Counted from the first letter of the stretch, positions 9,250 through 17,602 are shown. The stretch is DNA of 64,000 nucleotides from Haloquadratum walsbyi J07HQW1 (GCA_000415965.1 KE356560.1:1457862-1521861), one strand, 5' to 3'. Translations and numbers: made by a program. The notes: generated by a model not told the origin, from the letters alone.

Positions 9250-9452
9250 TCTGTCCTACCTGTGGATACGAGTTTAACCCAACGAGTGGATTCGAGTGTC
9301 CTCGCTGCGGTGAGCAACTTTCTTGCTCGGTAGTTTCCTGTGCACAGTGTGAGGCCTGCTCGGGGTTCTTGAGGAGACTTCCGCAGATGATCACTGAACA
9401 GTTGTATCAAAGTGATACCGAAACCACTGCTGATGACGCTACCCACGATTGA
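9246..9452 (+). CDS. Small CxxC zinc-finger protein of the Feo operon
   Basis: A 68-residue protein that starts inside the feoB stop (ATGA overlap). It holds paired cysteines: C3/C6, C18/C21, then C27, C32, C35 and C38. The first two pairs form a classical zinc ribbon; the later cluster could bind a second metal or a redox centre. Position after feoB is where FeoC occurs in enterobacteria, and FeoC also carries cysteines, but there is no winged helix here, so this is not FeoC by sequence. A role in FeoB assembly or sensing is only inferred from location. Confidence 0.75.
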   Translation: MICPTCGYEFNPTSGFECPRCGEQLSCSVVSCAQCEACSGFLRRLPQMITEQLYQSDTETTADDATHD

Positions 9453-9453
9453 A

Positions 9454-9561
9454 ATGAACGAACTCGATGAGGCACTCACTGACTGTGTTACTCGATATTG
9501 GATCTACGGTTATCGCCGCGCTTGCATAAAAACTGGAATTGGATTGGCTACGAACAAATGA
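9454..9561 (+). CDS. Possible 35-residue protein in the Feo operon
   Basis: An ATG one base after the zinc-finger stop opens a 35-codon frame (starts MNELDEALTDC) whose TGA overlaps the ATG of the next gene by four bases (ATGA at 9558-9561). The tight coupling on both sides is the main argument that it is translated. It includes an aromatic, basic stretch (YWIYGYRRAC). No family is recognised. Confidence 0.4.
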   Translation: MNELDEALTDCVTRYWIYGYRRACIKTGIGLATNK

Positions 9562-9827
9562 ATGAAGACGCTGTGATGTTAGCCATCAATAACATGAATA
9601 AACAGAATACATCTGACAACCACCAACATTGTACAGTTCGTCGCGCACGACGCCGAGACGACGATGGACTGTTTGTGGCGACGACCGATGTTGCGAATCT
9701 ACCGATAATCTCGACTGAAATAGTGTGGACGACACTCGATGAGTTGCCTATCCGACGTGAACTCCAACGGCGTAGAACCGGTCGAACAGTGATCTATGAC
9801 AAGCCCACAGACACAACCACTCAGTAA
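9558..9827 (+). CDS. Hypothetical 89-residue protein in the Feo operon
   Basis: The frame could open earlier at 9498, but the ATG at 9558 overlaps the stop of the preceding 35-codon frame and gives a more protein-like start (MNEDAVMLAINNMN). The middle is basic (CTVRRARRRDDDGLF) and the end is TDVANLPIISTEIVWTTLDELPIRREL plus a polar tail. I do not recognise the family. It lies between the Feo genes and the regulator gene, only 12 bases before the latter, so it is probably co-transcribed. Confidence 0.6.
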   Translation: MNEDAVMLAINNMNKQNTSDNHQHCTVRRARRRDDDGLFVATTDVANLPIISTEIVWTTLDELPIRRELQRRRTGRTVIYDKPTDTTTQ

Positions 9828-9839
9828 CACAATAATAAT

Positions 9840-10283
9840 ATGACAGATACAAACATCTCCAGCCTCCCAGTGAGTCGGGCTGAGGGTCGTCAACTCTGTG
9901 GAGTGTTCATACTCACACTTGACGATGGCGCCCCGATTAGCACTGGCACACTCGCAGATCATCTCGGGTTGAGCGGCGCGACAGTCACCGAGGGCATCAA
10001 ACGGCTCAATGAGACTGAGCTTGTGTCCTATGAGCCATACGCTGGCGTGGAACTGACCGCCCACGGGGAGGAACTCGCCCGACGGTTGCTCTGGCGTCGG
10101 TGTCTCATCCAGGAGTTTTTTGAGACAACTGCCGGTGTCTCACTCGATTCCACGACGGCATACCGGATCGGAAGGACAGTATCTACTCGTGAGCTCTCCC
10201 AAGTTGAAGAGGACCTCACACGACCGTGTACAGGTCAATGTGAAGTAACTGACCAATCCGAATGTGACAGACTCAGTGGCTGA
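9840..10283 (+). CDS. DtxR/MntR-type metal-dependent transcription regulator
   Basis: A 147-residue protein with an N-terminal winged helix: DHLGLSGATVTEGIKRLNE at about residues 40-58 is the recognition-helix region, followed by a wing and the conserved LTAHGEELARRLLWRRCLIQEFF of the DtxR family. The second half resembles the metal-binding and dimerisation part (SQVEEDLTRPC). It is shorter than DtxR and lacks the SH3-like third domain, as in MntR- or SirR-like proteins. As the last gene of the Feo operon it probably represses the operon when iron (or manganese) is ample; the palindrome at 7094-7109 is a candidate target. Confidence 0.85.
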   Translation: MTDTNISSLPVSRAEGRQLCGVFILTLDDGAPISTGTLADHLGLSGATVTEGIKRLNETELVSYEPYAGVELTAHGEELARRLLWRRCLIQEFFETTAGVSLDSTTAYRIGRTVSTRELSQVEEDLTRPCTGQCEVTDQSECDRLSG

Positions 10284-10351
10284 CGATATCCTTGTTACCG
10301 CCCACAGCGACTGGCTGAGAGTGTCACTGCTTTTTCTCTGCAATCCTTATC

Positions 10352-10480
10352 AATTGATGGCACTCTGAGCGTTGTATCTCTCCGAACCCACACGCAGACT
10401 CAGCTCAGCTGGAACGCCTGTGTGCGCGTTCCGCTTCAGGTTCGAATGCCGACACTCACGATCCCAGCAACTGTCGCATT
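10352..10480 (-). repeat. Coding-like repeat with WDC motif, copy A
   Basis: Minus-strand copy of a sequence of about 120 bases that recurs at 17341, 27830 and 36745. One frame reads CWDRECRHSNLKRN, then AHTGVPAELSLRVGSER. The other copies show the same words with substitutions and frameshifts. It is probably a decayed coding segment dispersed with mobile elements, and no intact parent gene is in the window. It fills most of the otherwise empty gap between the regulator gene and the amphi-Trp gene. Confidence 0.5.
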
Positions 10481-10741
10481 CTTCCCGAGATGTATCAGGG
10501 AACTCGCCAGTATCACCGTCATGAAATGACGCGAACGTTTCACTCCAGTGCATTACCTAAGAGTCAGTTATGCGACACCAAACGGATAACAATATCAGAT
10601 CAACACAGGGATCACTCGACACACTGACGTTGTGTGACTCATCGAACAATCATAGACAACTATCATCACCACCAGGTTGGCAATCACTCGTTGGGATCGG
10701 TATAGCGGCAGTTATTATCACGGGCGACGTAGCAGGCTTGT

Positions 10742-11029
10742 ATGCCCGAAGAAGTCCTCTTTAAATCAGAGACCAACCAGAGCCGAGACGAAATCGCAGC
10801 GTACCTCCGTAGTGTTGCAACGAATCTCGAGAAGGCAGAGCCAATCACACTCACATTCGGGGGTGAGTCTGTAACAATGGAGCCACCTGCGCGCCCGACG
10901 TTTGAGGTTAAAGCCGAGCGTGAAGGACCAACGGACGGTCCCGGTGAATTGAGTATCGAGTTCGAAATTGAATGGGATGAAAACAGCAGTGAGAATGCCA
11001 CCGAGAGCACGCAGTTAGAAATCGAATAA
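10742..11029 (+). CDS. Amphi-Trp domain protein
   Basis: A 95-residue protein matching the small amphi-Trp family found in haloarchaea and some bacteria: MPEEVLFKSETNQSRDEIAAYLRS, then a beta-hairpin (PITLTFGGESVTMEPP) and an alternating strand ending in IEFEIEWDE, where the final Trp is the family mark. The acidic C-terminal tail is haloarchaeal. The function is unknown; the family is soluble. A longer overlapping frame upstream (10570-10764) does not look coding. The gene stands alone. Confidence 0.8.
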   Translation: MPEEVLFKSETNQSRDEIAAYLRSVATNLEKAEPITLTFGGESVTMEPPARPTFEVKAEREGPTDGPGELSIEFEIEWDENSSENATESTQLEIE

Positions 11030-11224
11030 TCAGTCCACTGGTGGCTTACATCGATTACTATTGGTAATCACTGTCGAAACAGTAATCGCAGGCGGGCGAT
11101 CACTGTTTCTGAAGTTCACGAGACTGCTGATAAGATATGTTCTGATTGCTGCGAACATGAATAGTGTCGAGTGTTTGAGTACGAAACAGCAGATACATCC
11201 TCACAGACGAATCGAACAGGACGG

Positions 11225-12106
11225 TCAGTCTCCGTGTTTTGTCGAGTCTGCAACGGTCATAACAGGAACTGGTGCCGAGCGAACAACCTTTTCGGCGACA
11301 CTGCCGAGCAGGATGCGATCTGTACCACGTCTTCCGGTTGTCCCCATTCCGACAGCGTGTATATTGTTCGATTCAATATAATCGAGGATTTCACGTACTG
11401 GTGTTCCCTGTGTCACATGACGAACTGTCTCTATGACACCACGCGTCTCTGCCTCCGAGATAGTAGTCTCGACAGCGTCGCTTGCAGCCTGTTTCGTGTC
11501 TTGCCCAGAGGTTGTAGATCGAACATGCGGATTGAGTCCAGCAGTATTAGCGACAGACATGACATGCACGGTTGCATCGAGTGACGCCGCGGCTGAAAAA
11601 ACATGGTTGGCTGCATGCATCGCAGCAGTACTCCCATCCGTTGGAACAAGAATATTCTCATATGGAAAGGTGATGGTTTCATCAGACTGCATTCGGATTG
11701 TGAGAACGGGAATCGGAGACAGTCGGACGACCTTCTCAGAAACGCTTCCAATGAGATATCGTGAGAGTCCCTCCCGAGCATGGGTCGGCATCATGATGAG
11801 ATCCTGATCATATCGTTTGGCGTACTCAACGATTGTCGCCGCTGGATTACCTTGGACAACATCAGTATCATATGTGACGCCAAGTGTATTCAGTGTCTGT
11901 GCAGCGTCGTTAACAACGGTTTCACCTTTTTGTTCGAGCATATCGACAGTGTCACCCTCAACAACAGTGACACTGTCGCGAGTTGTATCGGCAATATAAA
12001 GCAGTTGAATGGTTGCATCAAACCAGTGAGCGATTTCGCTGGCGTAATGAAGCGTCTCAGCCGCACCCTCACTACCGTCGTATGGGAGCAGAATACGCCC
12101 GTACAT
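11225..12106 (-). CDS. Tandem UspA-domain universal stress protein
   Basis: A 293-residue protein made of two Usp domains (about 1-140 and 148-293). Each begins with the usual ILLPYDGS/ILVPTDGS strand-loop. The second domain keeps the ATP motif G-x2-G-x9-G-S (GTTGRRGTDRILLGS). In the first domain the two leading glycines are Pro and Ala (PTHAREGLSRYLIGS), so nucleotide binding there is doubtful. Tandem Usps often fold as an intramolecular dimer. It is a soluble stress-related protein of unknown specific role and is convergent with the amphi-Trp gene. Confidence 0.9.
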   Translation of the reverse strand: MYGRILLPYDGSEGAAETLHYASEIAHWFDATIQLLYIADTTRDSVTVVEGDTVDMLEQKGETVVNDAAQTLNTLGVTYDTDVVQGNPAATIVEYAKRYDQDLIMMPTHAREGLSRYLIGSVSEKVVRLSPIPVLTIRMQSDETITFPYENILVPTDGSTAAMHAANHVFSAAASLDATVHVMSVANTAGLNPHVRSTTSGQDTKQAASDAVETTISEAETRGVIETVRHVTQGTPVREILDYIESNNIHAVGMGTTGRRGTDRILLGSVAEKVVRSAPVPVMTVADSTKHGD

Positions 12107-12398
12107 GAGCTAATCATGTCAACTTCGGGGACCAACCTCTAATCATTTTCTACAAATAAACAAGGCGAGTGCCTCGGGGCGTGATCCTGAGGCAGTTCAC
12201 TACCTCTTAATCATACTGCTCACGCAAAGCGGAGTATCTCTATGACTGGTTCCACAGGAAGATATCCGCACATATTGTGCAACACATGCCTGTCTCCTCA
12301 GTCAGCATCACTGAAAAAACCACCATAGTGGTGAGGCGGGATAGCGCAGAGACGGTGAATTACCGTCAATTCGGGTTATTTTCGCTGTGCAGTGGCTT

Positions 12399-13769
12399 TT
12401 ATTCGCCCGTCTCGCTCGTCTCGGCGGTGTGTGGATTGACAGCTATCCGGACTCTCCGAATACGGGTGTCCTCTAACCGCTCGGTCCGCAGTGTTACATT
12501 CTCGTAGGCGAACTCCTCGCCCTGCTCAACAAGGCGACCCGCAAGATGAAAAACGAAGCCTGCGATTGTCTCGAACTCCTCACCCTCGGGGAGGTCAATA
12601 TCGAGAATCTCGTTTACCTCATGGACATTAACCTCTCCCTGGACTAACACTTCATTATCATTGACGAACTCGATTGGCTGGTCCTCATCATCCATCAGAA
12701 TTTCACCGACAATTTCCTCAGTAACGTCTTCCATCGTGATGAGTCCCTCTGTGGTACCGAATTCGTCGATAACAATAACCATGCGTATCCGATCCTCTCG
12801 CATCTCTGAGAGCAATTCGTCAACGTTCTTTGACTCTGGAACATGCACCGTCGAGTTGAGTGCGTCCGCGACTGTGAGCTCTGCGAAGGTGCTGTCGGTA
12901 TCCTCAAGCTCACGAATATCGAAAACACCGATTATGTTGTCGAGTGACTCTTCGTATACTGGCAGACGAGCGTGACCTGACTGAATACACTCCTCAATCG
13001 CTTCTTCAACGGTCAGCTGTCTAGAGATTGCTGACATGTCGAGACGAGGAGTCATTATCTCTTTTGCAGTAGCGTCAGTAAATCGTAGGGTGCGGTCGAG
13101 TATCTGACGTTCTTCCTCCTCGAGAATACCCTCACGCTCGCCCATTTTGATCATGTTCCGGATATCGTCGCGGCTGACGTACGATGACTCGATTGCCGAA
13201 CCGCCAGGTGTGAGTTTGTTTACGAATTGAGTCAGATAATAAAAGACGGTAATGAGCGGCCACAGTATCTTCCCAACGAGTTTCAAAAGCGGAGCAACGG
13301 TCCGTGCCCACGAGTTGGTGTTATCAACTGCATAGGACTTTGGTGCGGTTTCACCGAAGAGGAGGACCATCGATGTGATACCTACTGATGAGACGATGAC
13401 AGCTATACCTGCGTCAAGATAAAAGCCGACGATAGTTGTCGAAATGGAAGACATTGTGATATTGACGAGATTATTCCCAACGAGGATTGTCACGAGCAGA
13501 CGATGTGGGTCGTTTTTAAGCGATTCAATCGCTTCTGCCCCACGTTTTCCCTCCTCGATCATCGCGTCAACCTGGTAAGGTGAAAGTGAGAACATCGCAA
13601 TCTCTGATGATGAAAAAAATCCCGATCCCAGAATGAGTAGCAGGATCATGCTCACACCAAGTGCGGTAAATTCCGCCCGTCCGAGTCCAGACCCGACGAC
13701 TGGAATGGCATCTAATAGTATACCGGTCTCGAAGACTGTTGTGAGTATGGAAGCCATTATCACTACCAA
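12399..13769 (-). CDS. CNNM/DUF21-CBS-CorC family membrane protein
   Basis: A 456-residue protein with three parts: a DUF21/CNNM membrane domain (about 30-210, with FFSSSEIAMFSLSPYQVD and several hydrophobic helices), a CBS-domain pair (about 225-345, with FTDATAKEIMTPRLDMSAI and LITMEDVTEEIVGEI), and a C-terminal CorC_HlyC domain (about 365-445, with EVNEILDIDLPEGEEFETIAGFV). This family is linked to Mg2+ or cation efflux (CorC, CNNM); the old hemolysin label is misleading. The CBS pair may sense adenine nucleotides. It acts in the cytoplasmic membrane. The start is at the Met before ASILTTVFETG or a few residues upstream. It is monocistronic. Confidence 0.9.
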   Translation of the reverse strand: MVVIMASILTTVFETGILLDAIPVVGSGLGRAEFTALGVSMILLLILGSGFFSSSEIAMFSLSPYQVDAMIEEGKRGAEAIESLKNDPHRLLVTILVGNNLVNITMSSISTTIVGFYLDAGIAVIVSSVGITSMVLLFGETAPKSYAVDNTNSWARTVAPLLKLVGKILWPLITVFYYLTQFVNKLTPGGSAIESSYVSRDDIRNMIKMGEREGILEEEERQILDRTLRFTDATAKEIMTPRLDMSAISRQLTVEEAIEECIQSGHARLPVYEESLDNIIGVFDIRELEDTDSTFAELTVADALNSTVHVPESKNVDELLSEMREDRIRMVIVIDEFGTTEGLITMEDVTEEIVGEILMDDEDQPIEFVNDNEVLVQGEVNVHEVNEILDIDLPEGEEFETIAGFVFHLAGRLVEQGEEFAYENVTLRTERLEDTRIRRVRIAVNPHTAETSETGE

Positions 13770-13810
13770 TCATTACCGGGGCACAGAACTAACCTTTGTG
13801 TACTCTGCTT

Positions 13811-14086
13811 TCAGTTTTCAGTGTCATTATCGACTTCGCTGTTGGTATCGGTATCAGTATCAGTATCAGTACACATGCCTCCCGCAATCCGACTGAGTGA
13901 TCTGTCGAGATCGGCAAACACGGTGTAGTTATCCATAGGTTTTGTCAATCTCTGATATCTATCTGAAATCACGTACAGATGATCATGATATCGATTACTC
14001 ACCCTAATCAGACCAATATCTGCGATATGTTCTTTCAGATATCCCGACGTATCATTTGACACGATGTATTTTATCACTACACGCAT
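13811..14086 (-). CDS. Hypothetical protein with Thr-Asp repeat tail
   Basis: About 91 residues from the ATG at 14086 (a GTG two codons earlier is also possible, and an internal ATG at 13936 would give a 41-residue product). The body is mixed polar (SNRYHDHLYVISDRYQRL) and the tail is an alternating TDTDTDTDT run, encoded by a six-base unit repeated at about 13849-13873, followed by an acidic end. The family is not recognised. The ATG lies only 12 bases from the divergent start at 14098, so the two starts cannot both have ordinary separate promoters between them. Confidence 0.45.
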   Translation of the reverse strand: MRVVIKYIVSNDTSGYLKEHIADIGLIRVSNRYHDHLYVISDRYQRLTKPMDNYTVFADLDRSLSRIAGGMCTDTDTDTDTNSEVDNDTEN

Positions 14087-14097
14087 TGTCACAGTAT

Positions 14098-14574
14098 ATG
14101 ATAGACATAGAAGCGATTAATCAGGAGGCAAATGATATTAATGCTGAGTCAGGTGAACTCGGGGAAAAAAAGAGACGACATATTGAGAACGTGACAGACG
14201 AAGTTGAATACACCATTGACTCACTGTCTGCACTTTGGTCGCACCTCGGACTGTCAGATCGGGAGGCGGAGGTCGCCGCTTACAGAGAACTTGGATTCAC
14301 CAACAGATCGATTGCATATATGATTGGCATTTCAACAAACACAGTCAATGAGTATACGCGTCGTGCAAAGCAGAAATATCACACTGCACGGGCGTTGGTC
14401 GCGCGTGAGGAGGATTCTCAGGCATTATCGACACACTGGGTCTGTCCAAGACCGACATGTGGACATGAGACAAAGCGCGCGTATGCTGACTCAACATATA
14501 ATCCAGATACTACCGTCAGTAAATGGCGATGCCAGGAGTGTCACACAGAGTATCGACGAAAAATTATAAAGTAA
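14098..14574 (+). CDS. HTH regulator with C-terminal zinc ribbon
   Basis: 158 residues from the ATG at 14098, which sits about 27 bases after an AT-rich box (GTATTTTATC, 14065-14074), so it is probably leaderless. An N-terminal acidic or helical part leads to a LuxR/sigma-region-4-like helix-turn-helix: LSDREAEVAAYRELGFTNRS and ISTNTVNEYTRRAKQKYHTA (about 62-105). The C-terminus has two Cys pairs, CPRPTCGH and CQECHTEYRR, making a zinc ribbon. It should bind DNA; the target is unknown. Single-gene haloarchaeal regulators with this order are known, but no name can be assigned. Confidence 0.7.
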   Translation: MIDIEAINQEANDINAESGELGEKKRRHIENVTDEVEYTIDSLSALWSHLGLSDREAEVAAYRELGFTNRSIAYMIGISTNTVNEYTRRAKQKYHTARALVAREEDSQALSTHWVCPRPTCGHETKRAYADSTYNPDTTVSKWRCQECHTEYRRKIIK

Positions 14575-14729
14575 GATTTATTCTCGCTTTCCTTAGGTAC
14601 TCACTCTGCGATGATGTTAACTCAGTGATGAGTGTGCCTGTAAGTAAACTTCAAAAATAACGAACATATTCATCAATATATTATCGTGTTATCTAAAAAA
14701 ACACGCGTGCGCATCTCAAACCGTATTAC

Positions 14730-15119
14730 TCAGATTTTATCAAGCGCATCATCAAGTGAGAACTGCTCAGTGCTCGTCTCACCTTCAGTACGATTCGGAG
14801 ACCCATCAGGTTCAAACTGCGTAATCAATTCAACCCGGTCATCGGTGATTTCCCGTGTCCCATTAATAACCGTACAATCACACTTTGGTCTCTCATCGGG
14901 TCCACGAGGAAACTCGAATGGAGCCTCGACATCAACGATTTCGTCATTTTTCGCCTCAATAATCACAGCCACGATTTCTTGATACCCCCATCCATCGGGA
15001 GTCCGCCATGGAGTTCCGTCGGCTCGAGTGCGCTCAATATGTGGCATATCATCAGATGAAACAACGGCATCATAATCAATTCGAATCGTTGCTGGCTCAG
15101 TGTTGTTTTGGTCTGTCAT
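14730..15119 (-). CDS. Hypothetical acidic protein
   Basis: 129 residues from MTDQNN; an upstream ATG at 15164 would add 15 unlikely residues. The sequence is well behaved for a haloarchaeal cytosolic protein, acidic with mixed strands (TIRIDYDAVVSSDDMPHIERT and IVAVIIEAKNDEIVDVEAPF), and includes CDC near residue 85. I do not recognise a family. It stands alone, convergent with the HTH gene. Confidence 0.6.
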   Translation of the reverse strand: MTDQNNTEPATIRIDYDAVVSSDDMPHIERTRADGTPWRTPDGWGYQEIVAVIIEAKNDEIVDVEAPFEFPRGPDERPKCDCTVINGTREITDDRVELITQFEPDGSPNRTEGETSTEQFSLDDALDKI

Positions 15120-15164
15120 ACCCCAGAATATGTCATAGTGAAATATAGCACATTCGGACTGCAC

Positions 15165-15614
15165 TCATATCATCACTCGACACAATTGTGAAGAATCCAC
15201 CATCGGCGCGTCTCTCGCGTTAGTAGGTCTAAAATCTGTCTGTGTCCGTGTCTATGTCTGTAGCTTTGACTTTGATTTTCAGAACTGCCGGAAGTGATTA
15301 CCAGAGCTTGAGAGCTGAGATCTTCCCCAGTAACCCTTGGAAATCTGATCTCCATTTCTCTCTGAGATCACACTCAACTGAGTCGCGTTGAGTTGAAACA
15401 CTCGTGTGCGAGTTGCGTGTTATACCATCCTATTCCGTTTCGAATGTTCATAACGAAGCTCACAGTACTCACAGCTGAGAGACAGACGACAGCTAATAAC
15501 GACAATGCAGACACAGACCACAGTATCGCCCTGGGCAGGACTGTCGATTTCAGGATTCGGGGACTCAGACCCTGATAAATGGAATACCCCGAGTTTAATC
15601 GTAATAAATATCCC
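15165..15614. other. Intergenic gap, no gene supported
   Basis: About 450 bases between two minus-strand genes. It contains short alternating runs (GTCTGTGTCCGTGTCTATGTCTGTAG-like, near 15237-15262) and small chance frames. No RNA gene, repeat or convincing small ORF is visible. Confidence 0.5.
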
Positions 15615-16067
15615 TCACCCGCCGCGTCCGTAGTTGTTTCGCATGTCGGTCAGCACCTCACGTGCATGTCCTGATGGGTCCGCCATCGCCGGATCATAGA
15701 CCGAGATAACTTCACTCTCTGCGAGTGTGAACGTCCGGCGGTCGATATATCCGCCTGTCGTATCAAGCCCAAACGCCGCAGCAATGTCACCATCGGGATC
15801 CGCCAGGAGATCGAATATAATGTCCTCCTCCTCGGCGAACTCAGCATGGCTATTGACGGTATCCATCGAAACTCCATACACATCAATTCCGACTTCCCGA
15901 AATTCCGGTAACACACTCTGAAAGTCGTTTGCTTCGATCGTACATCCACCAGTAAAATCCTTTGGATAAAAATACATGACAGCGGGTGTGTTGAATTCGA
16001 CAGTTACCGATTCGCCGTGTTGGTTTGTTGCTGTGATTGTCGGTGCTGGGTCTCCAGATGTAAGCAT
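15615..16067 (-). CDS. Peroxiredoxin (AhpC/TSA, Bcp-like)
   Basis: A 150-residue thioredoxin-fold peroxiredoxin. The peroxidatic cysteine is in PKDFTGGCTIEAND (about residues 35-48), with the preceding hydrophobic strand AVMYFYPKD typical of the Bcp/PrxQ subgroup. The usual resolving Cys five residues later is absent (the position falls in EANDF), suggesting a 1-Cys mechanism or a partner thiol. It reduces peroxides in the cytosol. A pentanucleotide repeat (ATTAC-type, 16155-16178) lies about 90 bases upstream of the start. Confidence 0.9.
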   Translation of the reverse strand: MLTSGDPAPTITATNQHGESVTVEFNTPAVMYFYPKDFTGGCTIEANDFQSVLPEFREVGIDVYGVSMDTVNSHAEFAEEEDIIFDLLADPDGDIAAAFGLDTTGGYIDRRTFTLAESEVISVYDPAMADPSGHAREVLTDMRNNYGRGG

Positions 16068-16151
16068 ACGCGTTTGTCAGTCTCAGTTCATATACCGATT
16101 GCGATTGTCGGTAATGCCACCTATTCACCTTCTTCTGACACCTACTCAATC

Positions 16152-16178
16152 ATTCATTACATTACATTACATTACATT
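16152..16178 (+). repeat. ATTAC pentanucleotide tandem repeat
   Basis: Four to five consecutive copies of ATTAC (phase CATTA) lie upstream of the peroxiredoxin gene, on the far side of its likely core promoter. It is an uninterrupted short tandem repeat. Confidence 0.7.
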
Positions 16179-16309
16179 GATAATAGCGTCGTCTGGAATC
16201 TAATGAGGACACTCACTCGGCGGTGTGACACCAATTCAGATGATATGGGAATGAGCGCATGTATACTTTCAGACAGGGCGGAGATCAACAACTAACTACG
16301 AGAGAAAAC

Positions 16310-17152
16310 TCACTTCGGGGCAGGCGTGGAAGTCTGTGATCCAATCGGGGTACCGATAACAGAAATATCTGTCATCCACTCGTCTACGCCCCAATCAAGT
16401 CTGATTGTGACTGTATCGTTCCTTCCAATGACTCTTGTATTTCGAGTGACATTACGTTCGGAATCAGAATCAAGTGTCGCAGTCACCGTCTGTGAACCAG
16501 AGGTAAAGTTTCCGCTGAGACTCGCTCCAAATGTGCCACGTCCATCGCCGGTGTTCGTCAGTGTGAAGCTGACGGTTACCTCACGTTGTGTTCCCGCACG
16601 CAGTTCCCTCGGTGATACCGAAAGTTCGGATACCTCGAATACCGGGGGAGTATTCAATCGGGTGAGGATAGTCTTTGATAATGACTGTCGCTTTTTTTGA
16701 TCATATAGAATGTATCCGGAATCGAACGTCTCGGTTTTACTCACAGCAAACGCGATATCTATGGTCTCATTCCGCCAGCGAACAGGTTGAGATTCAGCCA
16801 GTGGAACTGACTCGCCATCTATGTTTACTCTCAGCCGATTTTGAATCGTGTCTCGTGAGAGTGCTGAGTTCACAGAAAGGGTGAGATACTGTTTGTCCTT
16901 TCGCCGATGAACATGTGGATGAACACCTGCGAGTGCATAGACAATGTAATCTGTAACGGAGAGTGAAACAATGTTTACAGGCTCATTACCATCGCTTGTT
17001 TGAGATGTAATTGGCTGTGTCTCGGGAGAATGAGTTGCTGAATCCGCTGGTGACCCACGATTATCTGAAAGACATCCTGACACTCCTACAGCCGTGATGA
17101 CAGATGTCTTCAGGAACTGACGACGTCGACATCCATGTTCGTTTGGGGGCAT
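16310..17152 (-). CDS. Tat-exported lipoprotein, hypothetical
   Basis: 280 residues from MPPNEHG; the frame extends to 17215 but the upstream part is not a signal peptide. The N-terminus has a twin arginine (CRRRQFLKTS), a short hydrophobic stretch and a lipobox ending at Cys (VGVSGC), so export by Tat and lipid anchoring on the outer face are expected. The rest is beta-rich: a segment ELSVSPRELRAGTQREVTVS and VSFTLTNTGDGRGTF resemble a CARDB-like immunoglobulin-type domain (about 185-250). The function is unknown; surface binding or adhesion is possible. It is followed downstream by the peroxiredoxin gene, 240 bases away. Confidence 0.75.
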   Translation of the reverse strand: MPPNEHGCRRRQFLKTSVITAVGVSGCLSDNRGSPADSATHSPETQPITSQTSDGNEPVNIVSLSVTDYIVYALAGVHPHVHRRKDKQYLTLSVNSALSRDTIQNRLRVNIDGESVPLAESQPVRWRNETIDIAFAVSKTETFDSGYILYDQKKRQSLSKTILTRLNTPPVFEVSELSVSPRELRAGTQREVTVSFTLTNTGDGRGTFGASLSGNFTSGSQTVTATLDSDSERNVTRNTRVIGRNDTVTIRLDWGVDEWMTDISVIGTPIGSQTSTPAPK

Positions 17153-17340
17153 GAGTTGATCTTTCGACACTAAATAATAAGAAACATTAATAGTATATTC
17201 TGGTTCGTTTCTCACGATGAAATTGAAGCCGGGGTCGAATCAAGATCCAACATTCTTGAGATCTCCTCGTCCGTCGCTCGAAGAGCATATTTTCTGACAC
17301 GTGAGGGTGCTAAGATATGAGTATTGGGAATCGACCTGTT

Positions 17341-17455
17341 ATCAGTCGTTGGGACTGTGGGTATCGGTATTCGAAACGGAACGCGCGCACGAACGTTCCA
17401 GCTCAACTGAGTGTCGCTTCGAATATAAACATCGATCAGAGTGCCACCGACTGTT
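17341..17455 (+). repeat. Coding-like repeat with WDC motif, copy B
   Basis: Plus-strand copy of the repeat seen at 10.4, 27.8 and 36.7 kb. One frame reads RWDCGYRYSK followed by NVPAQLSVAS and DQSATDC. It is followed (17470-17520) by a sequence resembling an IS200/IS605-type right end with the palindromic word AAGCTGTGGGCTTTCGCC, so a mobile-element fragment lies here between the lipoprotein gene and rtcB. Confidence 0.5.
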
Positions 17456-17602
17456 ATCATCACGTGGTTTGATTCTCAGTTATCAGCTTCATCCAACGGC
17501 TCAAGCTGTGGGCTTTCGCCCCGCTACCGCTGTAATCTTGGGTATTGACCCCAATAGCGAGGAGAAATTCCACTCTCTCGGGGATGGGAGGATGTCAATG
17601 CA

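Noticed and set aside
10570..10764. 64-codon frame before the amphi-Trp gene
   Set aside because: It overlaps the well-supported amphi-Trp start and is not acidic or domain-like.
15505..15630. Short plus-strand frame starting MQTQTTVSPWAG
   Set aside because: It has no coupling or conservation clue and ends within the convergent peroxiredoxin gene.
16010..16295. Plus-strand frames across the ATTAC repeat
   Set aside because: They only translate the repeat and the antisense of peroxiredoxin.
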